In this document: positions 26,400 to 40,254 of the stretch, piece by piece
Position numbering within the stretch: the stretch's first letter is position 1
Layout of the letters: the number at the start of each line of letters is the position of its first letter
Source: Pteria penguin
Taxonomy: Eukaryota > Mollusca > Bivalvia > Pterioida > Pteriidae
Direction of reading: 5' to 3'
DNA length: 64,000 nt
Assembly (NCBI GenBank): GCA_035048485.1
Contig: CM068586.1
Location: 27,360,349 to 27,424,348, forward strand
Translations under genes and position numbers: made by a program
Notes under the pieces: model-generated
Seen by the model: the letters and a program-made list of their open reading frames with translations, nothing else
Told to the model about the DNA's origin: nothing
Database searches by the model: none

Positions 26400-27290
26400 G
26401 CTTTTGCTGTTGATAAGATGCAAGTTGCATGCTGTGTGTTTCCACTTTTGCTATAGTTAAGGTGCGAGTTGTATACTGTGCCGACGGGGGAGTAGGGTGG
26501 GGGTGGGATGAAACTTGCAATGATTTTAGGTACGGACCTGCAGCTGGAGTCTCTGGCGCCCTACCCATTCATATACTGAGCAAAGTGTAAAAACATATCC
26601 ATTCATATACTGACGAATAGTGATGACGTATTGCACGTAAACTTTTGCGTAATATGCAATAAAAATTGTCGTAATAAAAATGACACCGGAATAAATTTCC
26701 CTATCATTTACCATCAATAGGCTGCACATCTGCATTACAGATTCCGGCGCTGCACGTCTATATATACATTTTATAGGAAGTTAACCCCACCCCCGTAGCT
26801 CTGCCCTTCCACTTATGCTATAGTTAAAGTGCAAGTTGCATGCTGTGCCCTTCCACTTTTGCTATAGTTCAGATGCGAGTTGCATGATGTGCCCTTCCAC
26901 TTTTGCTATACATGTATCCTTTTTGTAAATTACAAAAATTTAAAGCTAGAAAAAGACACATGTAGTTAAGGTGAGAGTTGCATGTGTGCCCTTTCACTTT
27001 TGCTATAGTTAAGGTGAGAGTTGCATGTTGTATCCTTTCATTTTTGCTATAATTAAGGTGAGAGTTGATTGCTGTGTCCTTCTACTTTTACTATAAATAA
27101 AGTGGGAGTTGCATACTGTGCCCTTCCAGTTTTGCTATAGTTCAGGTGTGAACTGCATGCTGTGCCCTTCCTCTTTTGCTATAGTTCAGGTGTGAATTGC
27201 ATGCTGTGCCTTTCCACTTTTGCTATAGTTAAAGTGCGAGTTGCATGCTTGACCCTTCCACTCTTGCAATAGTTAAGGTGCGAAAAAAGT
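26400..27290 (+). repeat. 44-bp minisatellite with interruptions
   Basis: Unit CTATAGTTAAGGTGCGAGTT then GCATGCTGTGCCCTTCCACT and TTTG. About 3 scattered copies at 26400-26480 and 26815-26910, then a run to 27290. The block 26490-26810 is unrelated sequence inserted in the array. Confidence 0.85.
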
Positions 27291-27631
27291 TTTGAAATAT
27301 TTATTCATTATTTTTTATTTGATCGACGTTCATTTTAAAGACAACCAAAACGTGTTCTTCAAATGAAGTGTGATTGAAAATATTTTCCCTTGCTTACTTA
27401 CCAGCCACACTTACTGCAATATTCAATAACACCGATTTACTGTGGACATTATCATTAAAGTATACAAAAGTCCGACACAGGGCGACACGTTTAGACGATA
27501 GTGAAAATTGATATGCTGGTTTATCCTCTTACGTTCATATGGTATTAGAGATTTGTATAGGGTTATTGTCGCACAACAATAGGTAGTACAAACGATGAAT
27601 TGATACACATGTAAGTAAGGATTGATCAAAG

Positions 27632-27787
<156 letters not shown>

Positions 27788-27789
27788 CT

Positions 27790-29730
27790 TGCATATATTG
27801 ACCAAAAATGATTACTTGTTATATCTTGCAATTATCGGAGTGGAAGCGGGTCACTTAAAAATAATCCTTGTTTTTGGTTAATTGTTCATATAAAAGGGGA
27901 TGCGGGCTGCAGTCTGAGTAATCCCTCCGCTGGACGTACGGATACCAATAAAACATATTGTGGTTTATAAGTCAGACTCGATGCCATTGCCATGAATCTG
28001 AATCTCTTCGTATCCATGGCGATGTCCGATGTATGTCCGATAACAAGCAAAGCCGATGTCGGAGTGAGGATATCAGAAAAAAGATCCCCCAAAACTTAAT
28101 TAAAGGTTATAAAGAAATATAAATGACACTGAAGAGCAAACAATCCTTGTTTATGAGTTTTTCAAAAAAGTTATATAGAAACGAAAATCATGTGAAACAC
28201 ACTGACCTGTTATCTGACGTGAGTCAAGATAAATTTCCTCCATGTATGTATCACCAAGGGATAAATCAGAACAACGCTCGTAAAAATATGTGCTAATGAA
28301 CTTATAAAGAATTGATTATAGAAAGGATTAACCCAGATTATATTCCGTTTTATCAGTTATTTAGTTATAATCCGTTTTGTGATAGTGGTACACATTGGAC
28401 TTTATATTATCATAATCCCGCCTCGAAGCGCAAAAATACACTAAGAGTTAAGTCCCGACATTGAAGACAAGAAAACATACATTAACCATGAAACTATTAT
28501 GTGGTCAAGTTTCGTATTTTTAATCAAAATGGAATAAATGAAATTTCTTTGGTGGTAATGATTATCGACTGCTTGAATGCATTTGGCGGATTGCAAAATA
28601 AAGGAGGATCTATTATCTTAAAATAAAATTTCGGGTGCGTTCGTAAATATTCATTACCCAATCTTCGAGGAAGAGGGTTGTTGCGATCTTTGAGCACATA
28701 TAAACCTCCTGATTTGCCCCTGTCTGACTCACGCCAATAATAAGTTTTATCATAAGGATCCAATAGCAATGCATAATATTAGTAAACGATAATGCTGTTT
28801 GATTTATTAAGTTTAGGGATTTAAATCTGAATCTGCAAATCGTTCGTTCATATCAACATTGCATTGGAAATTTGCTACGCATTTGTCACTTTTGAAATTA
28901 AATACTAGGTTGAATAAATGCATTGTCTGTTGCTATTCTCTAATGTCAAGTGTTATTTTATAGACTCTTAGGCTGTTCCAAATTCAAGTTATTGAATTTT
29001 TAAACCTTTTTTTAGAAGAAGCAAATGGATCGATTGTGTAACTGAAGGATTGAATGTCCATTCCTTCCAGTGTCCATTCGCTTCAAACAGATACATGTAG
29101 GTAAAGTGTTGTTAAATATAGACCATGTTAATCGTTTTATATTAAAAAATGTATATAATATAATTATGTGTATTGAAGGCGTAATACATGTATATTTTAA
29201 TATCACATAAATATCAAAGTTGAAATAATAGATTAGGTCAGATATCCTACGAGCTAGTTTTATATACATATCTGAACAGAATTTGATTTATCATTGGTTG
29301 TTTGTATTAGTCACGTTATATATAAAAAAATCAGTATATGTCAGAAACTATTATCTACGTCTGATTTTGTTAGAATCTAGTAGCTTTCGGGTGCTTGACG
29401 GTTCCTTGACTCTCACTAAGGCGATAATGCGGACAAATTGGGGGCTTAAAAGCAGCCCAAAAGACCCTCAACAAATTATTGCTGTCCATCCATCCGTTTT
29501 GAAATATCTGAATAGGCCACAGGCGTTACCATTTGACCAAGCACCCTAGAGGGTATGTCGCTCAGTACGATGCTCGCCATACGGATTTTGCGGTTTTCTA
29601 TACATTAGGCAAGTATGTGCCTTGTATTTTATACAAAACAAAGAAAACAAGAAAAACATTGATGCAAAGTATCATTTCGCCGACATGAGACGATGAGCCC
29701 AGAAAAAAAACCCATCAATGTAATCACCGG
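27790..29730. other. Intergenic, little recognised
   Basis: One minus-strand frame at 28524-28769 begins LLDPYDKTYYWRESDRGK and is fairly protein-like, but starts at TTG and has no splice site at either end. It could be a retroelement scrap. Otherwise nothing seen. Confidence 0.25.
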
Positions 29731-29737
29731 CCTTTGG

Positions 29738-29840
29738 ACAACGATAATAAGGGAATATGTAGTCATATTAGACAACGATAATAAGGGAATATGTAGTCAT
29801 AATAGGACAACGATAATAAGGGAATATGTAGTCATAATAG
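29738..29840 (+). repeat. 34-35 bp repeat, 3 copies
   Basis: Unit ACAACGATAATAAGGGAATA then TGTAGTCATAATAG, starting at 29738, 29772 and 29807. Confidence 0.93.
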
Positions 29841-30242
29841 AATTATCGAAAGGAGAAGAACTATTACTGCGGCTCTCCGACAGTTACAAATACAACAATG
29901 TACCTTGAGATTGTTAAACGTCAAAGCGGGGTTATGCATTCCTCTAAAGTGTGGTCATTATGAGAAAAGACGTAATCGTCAAGACGGAGAATTAGACCAT
30001 AAAAAGAAATCGAAAATCCTATACTTGATTGTGTCACATGGTTTGATTTTTATTTGTATCTTTAAAACTATTCTTTACGATCAAAGTATGACAAAAAGGT
30101 GTCCTGGCTTTCAGATGAGATTTATTGTCAAAGTAGAAGTGGCAGATCCGGATGGGTCCGTTGCTTAAGTCTTTTCCTTCTTCCTTTAGAAGTCTCTATG
30201 ATACAATAAGGACCTTTTCGTAGTGACTACTTTTATGACTTG

Positions 30243-30270
30243 GGGGGGGGGGGTGGGGGGTGGGGGAGGG
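30243..30270. repeat. G-rich homopolymer-like tract
   Basis: Nearly continuous G with a few T and A. G-quadruplex-capable. Confidence 0.85.
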
Positions 30271-30759
30271 GTACATTTGACATCTTTGGTTGTGGTGCAT
30301 CGGGGTGATTTGGTTAAGATCTGAAAGAAACAGACAATATCGTATATGATTCTGTATCAAGACCAGTGCGAACTCCAATTTAGAAAATGAGGTAAGACAA
30401 TCTGCTCGGGAAGAGTGAGTATCTCATGTTTGCATGGAACACCTGTCGCAAATGTCCGGTAGAAACCTGTCACTTCCGGTAAACACACACTGCCGAATCT
30501 GGTATTGTCATAAAGATAAAGACTGTCATTTTATATGATAAATGATCATATTCCAAAATTATTGGTCAAAATTTTGAAAAGAAGACCTTCAAACTGCATG
30601 AAATCCCTATATCGATCAAAGAATTTTTCTCACAGACAAGACAATTTGGTATCCTGCTCACAAATCCATGTGTGAGTAACCTCGTGACAAGAAACTTCTA
30701 CCTCAGGACGAAATAGTTGTATTTAGAATATGTCTTGGTATAGCATGAAAACGTAACAG

Positions 30760-30860
30760 GCAGGAGAGGACCGTATGTTGCAACTCCAGAAAGGTAAGGT
30801 AAATTGGTAATACTAAAATTGAAATCCTCGCGTTTGCAAAGGAGTGGTGTATAAAGAATC
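30760..30860 (-). pseudogene. Short retroelement fragment related to the one at 14.3 kb
   Basis: The minus-strand translation CKREDFNFSITNLPYLSGV parallels DKREDFVFPIVNFPYLDGD at 14340-14400. Only this block survives. Confidence 0.5.
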
Positions 30861-31321
30861 ATCATCAATAATTGATTGGAGTATATCCAGGTATGAAGCA
30901 CAAAAGGTGATCTCAGTTATATCTTTTATTTCGAGATCATATGGATAAATAACTATAAGCTATCCATTAAAGTCAAAACTGTTAATTGACAAAACGTCGT
31001 CGATATTTCTCAAGTAAATAAGAAGCGAGATGCTACTGTTTCCTTCCGTTGGAGAACAGACTCCGTATAAATTCTGCTTCGTATGAGTATACACATACCG
31101 TCAGCCGGGAGTGGGGCACAATTTGTACCCATTTGAATGCTGACAATTCCAATATCTTGATGAACTCCACTTTGGTTAATTTGCAGCGGTCGTAGAGGCG
31201 AAGTCGAAAATGTGTCAACATATACCATCATAGCCCATCTTTGCCATCTTGGATTACGGAAAACACAAATTTGGCAGAGGATGATTAAAAAACCTACCAT
31301 TTATCCATAGCAGGGGGTATT

Positions 31322-31340
31322 GCTCTCTCTCTCTCTCTCT
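31322..31340. repeat. (CT)n microsatellite
   Basis: About nine CT units. Confidence 0.9.
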
Positions 31341-31477
31341 GTGTATTTTGAGAACTGAAGAGTACAATATGATGCGAGACAAATGTGACACAGAGGCAGG
31401 AGGGAAAGTGGGAGGAAGAGGAAGAGAAAGAGGATTATGAGGAGGAATTAAAAACCCAGTCTTGTCCCTTCCCCCTC

Positions 31478-32517
31478 AGACTGAGTGTTGGCAGAAGTGG
31501 AGTACTTAGGACAGAGAGGGCGACAGTACCAGCCTACAATCCTGCTCTTCCCCTGAGACTGGGTATTGGTTGACGAAGTGGAGTACTTGGGACACAGAGG
31601 GCGGCTGTACCAGCCTACAGTCCTGCCTCTTCTCCTAAGACTGGGTATTGGCTGGCCGAGTGGATTACTGGGGACAGAGAATGCGGCTGTACCAGCCTAC
31701 AGTCCTGTCTCTTAGCCTCAGACTGGGTATTGGCGGAAGTGGATTACTGGGGACAGAGAGTGCGGCTGTATCAGCCTACAGTCCTGCCTCTTACCCTCAG
31801 ACTGGGTATTGGTGGAAGTGGATTACTGGGGACAGAGAGTGCGGCTGTACCAGCCTACAGTCCTGTCTCTTACCCACAGACTGGGTATTGGCGGAAGTGT
31901 AGTACTTAGGACATAGATGTGGCTGTACCAGCCTACAATCCTGCTCCATCCCCACAGACTGGGTATTGGCGGAAGTGGAGTACTGAGGGCAGAGATACGG
32001 TTGTACCAGCCTACAGTCCTGCCTCTTCTTCTCAGACAGGGTATTGGTGGAAGTGGACTACTGAGGACAGAGGTGCGGCTGTACCAGCCTACAGTCCTGC
32101 GGCCTGCTCTTCCCCTCAGACTGGGTATTGGCGGAAGTGGAGTAACTGAGGACAGAGAGTGTGGCTGTATCAGCTTACAGTCCTGCCTCTTCCCCTCAGA
32201 CTGGGTATTGGTGGAAGTGGATTACTGGGGACAGAGAGTGCGGCTGTACCAGCCTACAGTCCTGCCTCTTATACCCACAGACTGGGTATTGGCGGAAGTG
32301 TAGTACTGAGGACATAGATGTGGCTGTACCAGCCTACAATCCTGCTCCATCCACACAGACTGGGTATTGGCTGAAGTGGAGTACTAAGAAAAGAGAGTGC
32401 GGCTGTACCAGCCTACAGTCCTGCCTCTTCCCCTCAGACTGGGTATTGGTGGAAGTGGACTACTGAGGACAGGTGCGGCTGTACCAGCCTACAGTCCTGC
32501 GGCCTGCTCTTCCCCTC
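31478..32517 (+). repeat. 79-bp GC-rich minisatellite, about 13 copies, upstream of GUSB
   Basis: Unit begins GACTGGGTATTGGCGGAAGT, passes GTGCGGCTGTACCAGCCTAC and ends CTTCCCCTCA. Copies vary by substitutions and small insertions (for example GCGGCCTGCTC at 32099 and 32500). It is much richer in GC than its surroundings and ends about 590 bp before the GUSB start codon. The long Ser/Tyr/Trp open frames across it are repeat artefacts. Confidence 0.95.
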
Positions 32518-32529
32518 GGTTCGTGGAGA

Positions 32530-33106
32530 GATGAACAGGACCAGCTGTGAATTGTACTTACCAGCAGCCCAACCGCTCCCCTGATGGCTGTCTTAGTAGG
32601 CGAGTGTAACAGAACGTTACACTTTATGTGGATTGCTGGAAAGATTTCAACTGGAGTACATGTAGCTTTATATACATGTACATGTAGCTCTTCCCTCGGG
32701 CCCCATAATCATTCCAGGAACGCTTGCCTCCAGTTGCACACCTTTTTACATTTTACCTTTCAGATCGAATCCAGACCACTTCAGTGTTTTGGTTTTTGGA
32801 TTGTTTATGATAACCGAAGTAATGAAAATGATTTTTTTAACTTAAATCTGAAGTAAACTTAAGAATAAAATGCCTTTTTGTTAAGCAGGCAAAATTCATT
32901 GAATAAAGTACCAGACAGCCACATTGTAGGTGTTACCATCAGGTCAAAGGAAATAATCTTTAATTTTGCGTAAAATAATACAGTACTATTCAATCAACCA
33001 AATTTAGACCTCCGATTAGACAAAAATAAATAAATGTTGAAATAAAATGAGAAATATTCGGGTTCAATAAAGGGAAAGTACACTTTCATACTTTGGCCTC
33101 TGCACA
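32530..33106 (+). promoter_or_regulatory. Presumed promoter and 5' leader region of GUSB
   Basis: Lies between the minisatellite and the GUSB start codon. No decisive TATA box or initiator could be picked out. It is called regulatory only by position. Confidence 0.3.
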
Positions 33107-33286
33107 ATGTGGATTTGGGTGGTTGTGCTGCAAACATTTGTAGGATGCAGTGGCCTCTATCCTAGACCAACTCCAAGCCGTTCGACGGTGGTCATTTTAG
33201 ACGGTTTATGGGACTTCAGAGCAGATGATTCTCGTGAGAGAAACAAAGGGTTTACAGAGCAATGGTTCAACCAATCTCTCAGCAAG
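33107..33286 (+). CDS. GUSB: GUSB exon 1
   Basis: Residues 1-60, phase 0 end at AAG before donor GTTTAT. It includes the signal peptide ([14 protein letters not shown]) and LYPRPTPSR...[10 protein letters not shown], matching the mature N-terminus of animal beta-glucuronidases. The donor is weak but the exon 2 join restores the family sequence. Confidence 0.95.
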
Positions 33287-36200
33287 GTTTATTGATTATT
33301 ATTTAAGGCTTTCTATTTAATGTTTGCTTGCAAATGATTACAAGTCTGTCTGACTTTGATAACAGTGAAGACTTTCATCGAATCTTCACAACTAGAAATA
33401 ACGGGTAAAGTCACTTAAAATTGCAAGATCAGAGTCTACTTTCACTTTCAGTTCACCAACATGGTTTAGCAGATTGTTTCACTGTGACTTAATACAACAT
33501 TTCTGTAAAAATTCAATGATAGCTCAGGCTGCATAAACACTGAAGGATGAGTTTGCACTATGTTGCATAGACATACAAGAAATTCTGGACTCTGATATTT
33601 TGGAAAATTGTGAGGTAATGCAGAATTCATTATTCAAGTTTTTGTTGGTACATGTTACTTGTGATTTACTGCTTTGTCATGTTCATATTCTGTAAAACAA
33701 GACTGATGATATATAATATGGCATCAGTCTTGATTTTCATTAGAATCAAATCTAGACAGACCTGTATACATTTGCAAGCAAACAGTATCTAGAAAGGCCT
33801 AACATTGTAACAGGCAGGGTGCAAAATTGTGGCTGGACCTGGGATTCGAACCCAGAACCTTCTGCTATTAAGCTAAACACTCTCACCATTGAGCTATCTG
33901 GGCCGATGTCGGCTTCCGTCACAACATCATTCATCGGTAGGTTTACTCTGGTACTAGATACGCACGTGGAATATATAATTTGCAATGAACCCATAGTGAA
34001 TATGTAAACTCACTTATAGGTAGTTGGATCATATTTATTGGGGTTTTGCATAACAGGTGGGGAACAACCTCTCACTCTAGAGACAATCATGCACTTGAGA
34101 GTTGAATGCATAAAAATCTCTATTACCACTACAGGTACTTCATATGTTTCTTGGAACACTACTTCTTAGTCTTTATTCAAGCATTAGTGTACATGTATTG
34201 ATTTTCTGTCTTTTTATTACAGACTGGAGAGGTAATGCCCATGCCAGTTCCTGCCAGTTTCAATGATATCACCCAGGAGAAATCTCTAAGGGACTTTGTA
34301 GGCTGGGTGTGGTATGATAAGCACTTCTACTTTCCTGTAGAGTTTCAGAGTAGACGTCTTGTATTGAGGATAGGCAGTGCTCATTATAACTCCATTGTGG
34401 TACAGTAAAAGCTTATGATACAAAATGTACAGTTTTACTGTTATTTTATCAATTATATATATACATCAGGATCTACCACTTTTTTTTATTCTTTTTATTG
34501 CATTCATGCTGGGATTGTATTTCTAGTGCTAATTTCAGAATTGATCTCTTGTCCATCACTTTACCATGAAAATCTTGGACTCTAGTGCTCTAGATCTGTC
34601 CTTGATGAAGGCTTTTTGATTATGTTCAATACATGTTAAAGTGTCATGATCAGTGACGGTGACAGTTGTTAAGCCAGAACCTCCTGATAAGAAGCTGATT
34701 TTTCTTACCTTAATTATCCTAGTTTTTCATGTAGTCTGATTATTTAGCAGAGGATATGTAATAGAACTGTATCAAGGTAGTGCTGATATGATATATAATT
34801 AAACCTGCATTAAAGGCCGTCTAAATTAAGCAACCAACTGTCTTTAACAACCATCTCTCTCTGTTCCTTACTACATGTACTCATTGTCTATACAAAATCA
34901 ACCTGTATTAAGAGGCTGCTTGTCCTTGGTGGCTGCTTTAGACAAGTTTGACTGTAAAACAGAGGGGTAGTGATGAACAAAAATACAAAATGGCAGTGAG
35001 GCCACAACAATCTGATGGTTCGTTTTTTGAGATCGAAAATAAAAATCTTTCAAAGCGGTAAATTTTTGGTCATGAAAACTCTATACCCGCATTCAAAACG
35101 TGTAATGGTGCTTCAAAGAGTCTGGATGACATAGATTAAACACAAAACGAAAGTAGAGAGAAGGCAGCAAAATTCTAGAATATCTTTAAAAACAACATGA
35201 TTTTCGTAGTATCAATTAAAAAAGGTGACAAATCTATTTTAAAATCAACTACTATAAGTTTGGTGGACGAGAAGAACAATTTTATTGATTTATTTGTACA
35301 CACAACATGTATACTCTAAATATTTTAGAATTAGTATGACCTAAATTTTAGATATTTTGGTAATGATCATGACTTATGAAATTTCAATAGTTAAATTTTG
35401 TAAAGAATATATTCTTTTGAGTTATATCATGTCTAGAAAAATCCATTGTTTCTAATAGTACTTAATTAAATAAGTATGTCTTCTCTTGTACATAAAATTT
35501 TTAGAATAACTTAAACTGATTTTCAAATGTTTGGTGAAAAAGTTTCGTATTTTGCATACAGTTTGATTTTGTTTTATTGTTATGGTATAATATTGTGATT
35601 TTGTTTCATTGTTATGGTCTTAGAAAGACTGTTAAAAATAAATTTGCATAAACTTAATTTCATGTCCTTTTTTATTTTTGAATCAATATTTTAAGAGATT
35701 TTTATATATGATACACCACAGTTTGAGATATTTTATATCATTTTAATCAGTTAGAATAGAATTCGCTTGCTCATCAAAATTAGCCTCACCTCTTTAAATA
35801 GCGATTTCAAAATTTTTTTACAAAAAATAAAACTTCGTCCTCTCGCTCCATTTTTTTTTCCACAAGAATCTGAAGAACTAAAAATTATTTTGTTATAGCC
35901 TGATGAACAAAAATACAAAGTGTTGGTGATGAACAAAAATGCAAAATGGTAGTGATGAACAAAAATACAAAGTGGTAGTGATGAACAAAAATACAAAGTA
36001 GTAGTGATGAACAATATACAAACTGGTGGTAATGAAGAAAAATACAAAATGGTAGTGATGAGCAAAAGTAAGAAAAGGTAGTAATGAACAATATAGTAAG
36101 TGCATGGTGATGATGAACAAAAATACGAAGTGGTGATGAATAAAAACACAAAGTGGTAGTGATGAACGAAAAAACAGAGGTAGTATAAAATACAAAATGG

Positions 36201-39200
36201 TGGTGATGAACAAAAATACAAAATGGTAGTGATGAACAAAAGTACAAAAAGGTAGTGATGAACAAAAATAAATTGTATTATGTTTACAATCATATTTTCT
36301 TTTTTCAGTGGGTTAATGGTAAGGAACTATTTAGACATGAAGGCGGACATCTTCCTTTTGAGGTAGAAGTTAAATCTGCTCTGCTGAGTACTGAAAAACC
36401 AAACCGTATCACTGTTGCTTTGAATAACACTCTGTCCCCAACAACACTTCCACCTGGTAGCATCACCTATAAACATGATACAAATAGGTAGGCTATCACT
36501 GATATCACTGACAAATAGGTAGGCTATCACTGATATCACTGACAAATAGGAAGGATATCACTGATATCACTGACAAATAGGTAGGCTATCACTGATATCA
36601 CTGACAAATAAGTATCCTATCACTGATATCACTGACAAATAGTTAGGCTATCACTGATATCACTGACAAATAAGTATCTTATCACTGACAAATAGTTAGG
36701 CTATCAGTGATATCACTGACAAATAGGTAGGATATCACTGATATCACTGAGAAATAGGTAGGCTATCACTGATATCACTATCAGATGGGTATGCTATCAC
36801 TGATATCACTGACAAATAGGTATGCTATCAGTGATATTACTGACAAATAGGTAGGCTATCACTGAGAAATATGTAGGCTATCATTGATATCACTGAGAAA
36901 TACATGTAGTTATGCTATCACTGATATCACTAACAGATATGTATGCTCTCACTGATATCACTAACAGATAGGTATGCTATCACTGATATCAATAAGAAAT
37001 AGATAAGCTATCACTGATATCACTAACAGATAGGTATGCTATCACTGATATCACTAAGAAATAGATATGCTATCACTAACAGATAGGTATGCTATCACTG
37101 ATATCATTGAGAAATAGGTATGCTATCACTGATATCACTGAGAAATAGGTAGGCTATTACTGATATCACTAACAGATAGGTAAGCTATCACTGATATCAC
37201 TAACAGATAGTTATGCTATCACTGATATCACTAACAGATAGGTAAGCTATCACTGATATCACTAACAGATAGGTAAGCTATCAATGATATCACTAACAGA
37301 TAGGTAAGCTATCACTGATATCATTAACAAATAGGTATGCTATCACTGATATCGCTGACAAATAGGTAGGCTATCACTGATATCACTAACAAATAGTTAG
37401 GCTATCACTGATATTGTGACAAATATGTATGCTATCACTGAGTTCAGTATGAACTCGATATTTTTTTATATTTAGCAAATACTTCAGTGGTTGGTTGGTT
37501 GATTTTTCATAGCTCTTAGTAGTCTTCAAGTCACATGGCGACAGGGAAACAGAATGTAATCAACATCTTAAACATAGTGGTGTGTCCACGAAATGAATAT
37601 TGGTCACCTGTACTCCAAACCACAGACTTTACCACTACACTAAGTCTGCTCCTGTACTTCAGTGCTTGTGTTTATTTACAGTGTCATATGTAGGAGGTCA
37701 TTGCATATTTTTGATGTCATAGTATGTTTGCTATTGTCTAGCAAAGAACCAGGATTTATGTCACCTGTACAGTGGAAGCCACTGTTAAGTGGTGGAGGAA
37801 ACCACTGAAAAAAAATTCAGATCAACCCACTCATTAGAGGTATACATAGGCATATCTTGTTACTTATCTCTATGATAACTGGGGACTGAATCCAGACTGG
37901 ACTAAAATATGTCTTAATTCAAAAAGGATAAAAACTTTCCTTTATTATTATATTAAAAATCGCAATTATAATGTTAACCATGGTAACCATGGACAATCTT
38001 GCAGATATCCAGATGGGTATTTTGTCCAGAATCTTCAAATGGACTTCTTTAATTATGCTGGTATACACAGAAGTGTGATAATTTACAGTACGCCAAAACT
38101 CTATATAGATGATATCACCTTGACAACAGATATCAGGGGAAATAATGGTAAGACTAACCTTGACCATAGTGTATCTCAGTGCTTTCTGTTAAGACAGCTT
38201 CTTTCCTTTCTTTCATATTCCATCTTGTATTTAAACTTGTAAAAACTTAAACAGGTTATGCACATTTGTGGCTTACCGTGATTGTCATTCATTCAAGGTG
38301 AGAGCCCACGAAGCTGTACTATTGAGGTGTTGGTTTGTGGGTGAAAAGTTTCTGGTTTGAGACCCAAGTGGTTGATAGATGTCCTAATGGATGTGACAGA
38401 GAAGGCCAAGGTCTGGTGTCATGTCATGCCACATTATAGATCTTCAGTGCTTGGGATAGGTTCTTTGCTTGGTATTCTCCCAGGTAGATGCTGACACTTT
38501 GAAATAATCTTTAGCAAAACTGCCTGTACGATGCAATGTCAAGTCATGTATGAATCAATTTGTGACTAATAATTTAATCATAAAACTATGAGAACATGAA
38601 AATGATGAAAATTCTTATGTCAATGCAATAAGTATCAATTTGTTTCTGGGAAGAATTTTAAACATGGCGCTATCTGTCCCTTAGTAACGAGGAGTTTGGA
38701 GGCAATTTCAAAGAGAAAAAACAATGTTTGTGTTACCGTGAATTACAATGGGGATAAACCTACTGTGTTTGATTGTTTCTGACAGGTATACTGTGGTTAT
38801 ACCTTTAGAAACCACTGTTTTCCTGGCTCCATAAGCGTCGTCAGAAAAAGTCTGTTATAACCACTGTATACCTGTCGGGCAACAATCAAACTCAGTACAG
38901 TTATCCCCAAAATGTAAAGTCCAGAGACTAAATGTTGAGAATAGGCCAGATGGATTTTAAAATTGGACATGATTTTAATACCAGTGGGTATCTGGGCAAG
39001 TGGTTTCTGAAAACAGGTAAATGTTTTACTGACAAGTAGTTATTATGTAGAATTAGTCATCTAGGCCAAGGGCTTATTACCCGGTAGTACAATTAGCTGA
39101 ATGTTGTGTTCAGTGAGAAAGTTGGCCATCTTGACCAAATGTTTTCTAAATCAATAAATATCTTCTAGACAGGTGGTTGTTTAATAGAATTAGTCAATGA

Positions 39201-40195
39201 CAGAGTCAAAAACAGAGTATCGATCATGTTTGAATACTTTTTCAGGTATTGTGAAATACATGGTAGTCATAAAATCTGGATCCACTTTCATCAGAGATAC
39301 TGGATCCACATCTCTCATACAGAGTGTGTCTGTTTCGATCTTTGATGCTGAAGGTAATGTGGTTGGTAAGGCAGCCAGCTTCCAAGGAAATCTCACCATA
39401 CACAATGCTAGATTCTGGTGGCCCTGGACGATGAATATCACATCTCCTGCATATCTCTATGATCTCCAGGTCAGTCCTTAATCAATCTATTAATGGACTA
39501 GCTATGCACTTACATTACTATTTAAATGCATTTTAATTAACTGCAGATTCTCCATTGGAAAAAAATTAGGTAATTTTTCAGTTATGTGTATTCACTAATC
39601 TACAATTTATCCTAACAAATTTTAAATATAAAAAAAATTTCCACAAAAATCCTGAAATTAGAGAATTTGTGGTTCATAAAATTTGTACTTGACTAACTAG
39701 AATTATAATCCTTAAGCACCTACAGTGAGATGCAGTTCTAACATAACATTATGTTAACGTTGCATTAACTCGATGTTTGCTTTCTTCATGCACTAAGGAC
39801 TGCTGAGCACACATGTTTGCGTTAACTCAGATTTCCACATGAACTTGATTGCAAGAGCATGTTAACGTGCTTGACAGTCACGTTAACGTGCTTGACTGCC
39901 ACGTTGGCTTGCTTACAACTGAAACTTATATTAACTTGTTCATATGGAATGATTTGAAGGAGGATCGCTATATACACAATGTACACTGTATATTTGAAAA
40001 TAAGAACACATAAATATGTAAATAAAATATTTAGAATTAAGTAAAACCCTTACATTGTTAGGAGTTGAACTTTAGAAAATACTGAACGCAATTACCGTCA
40101 ACATTGGATTTGATGAAATTTATTCTTACTTACAATAATAATAATTATTATAATATTAATAATAATGATAATAATAATGATAATAATTATTATTA

Positions 40196-40254
<59 letters not shown>

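Noticed and set aside
28524..28769. 81-codon frame (YDKTYYWRESDRGKSGGLYV) as an exon
   Set aside because: Starts at TTG, no acceptor or donor at its ends, no recognised homologue; kept only as a note.
31648..32466. Repeat-protein-like frames (SPQTGYWRKW)
   Set aside because: Frames shift between 79-bp units and all three are partly open; explained by the minisatellite.
35751..36293. 180-codon Phe/His-rich frame on the minus strand
   Set aside because: Reverse reading of the 26-bp repeat in GUSB intron 2.
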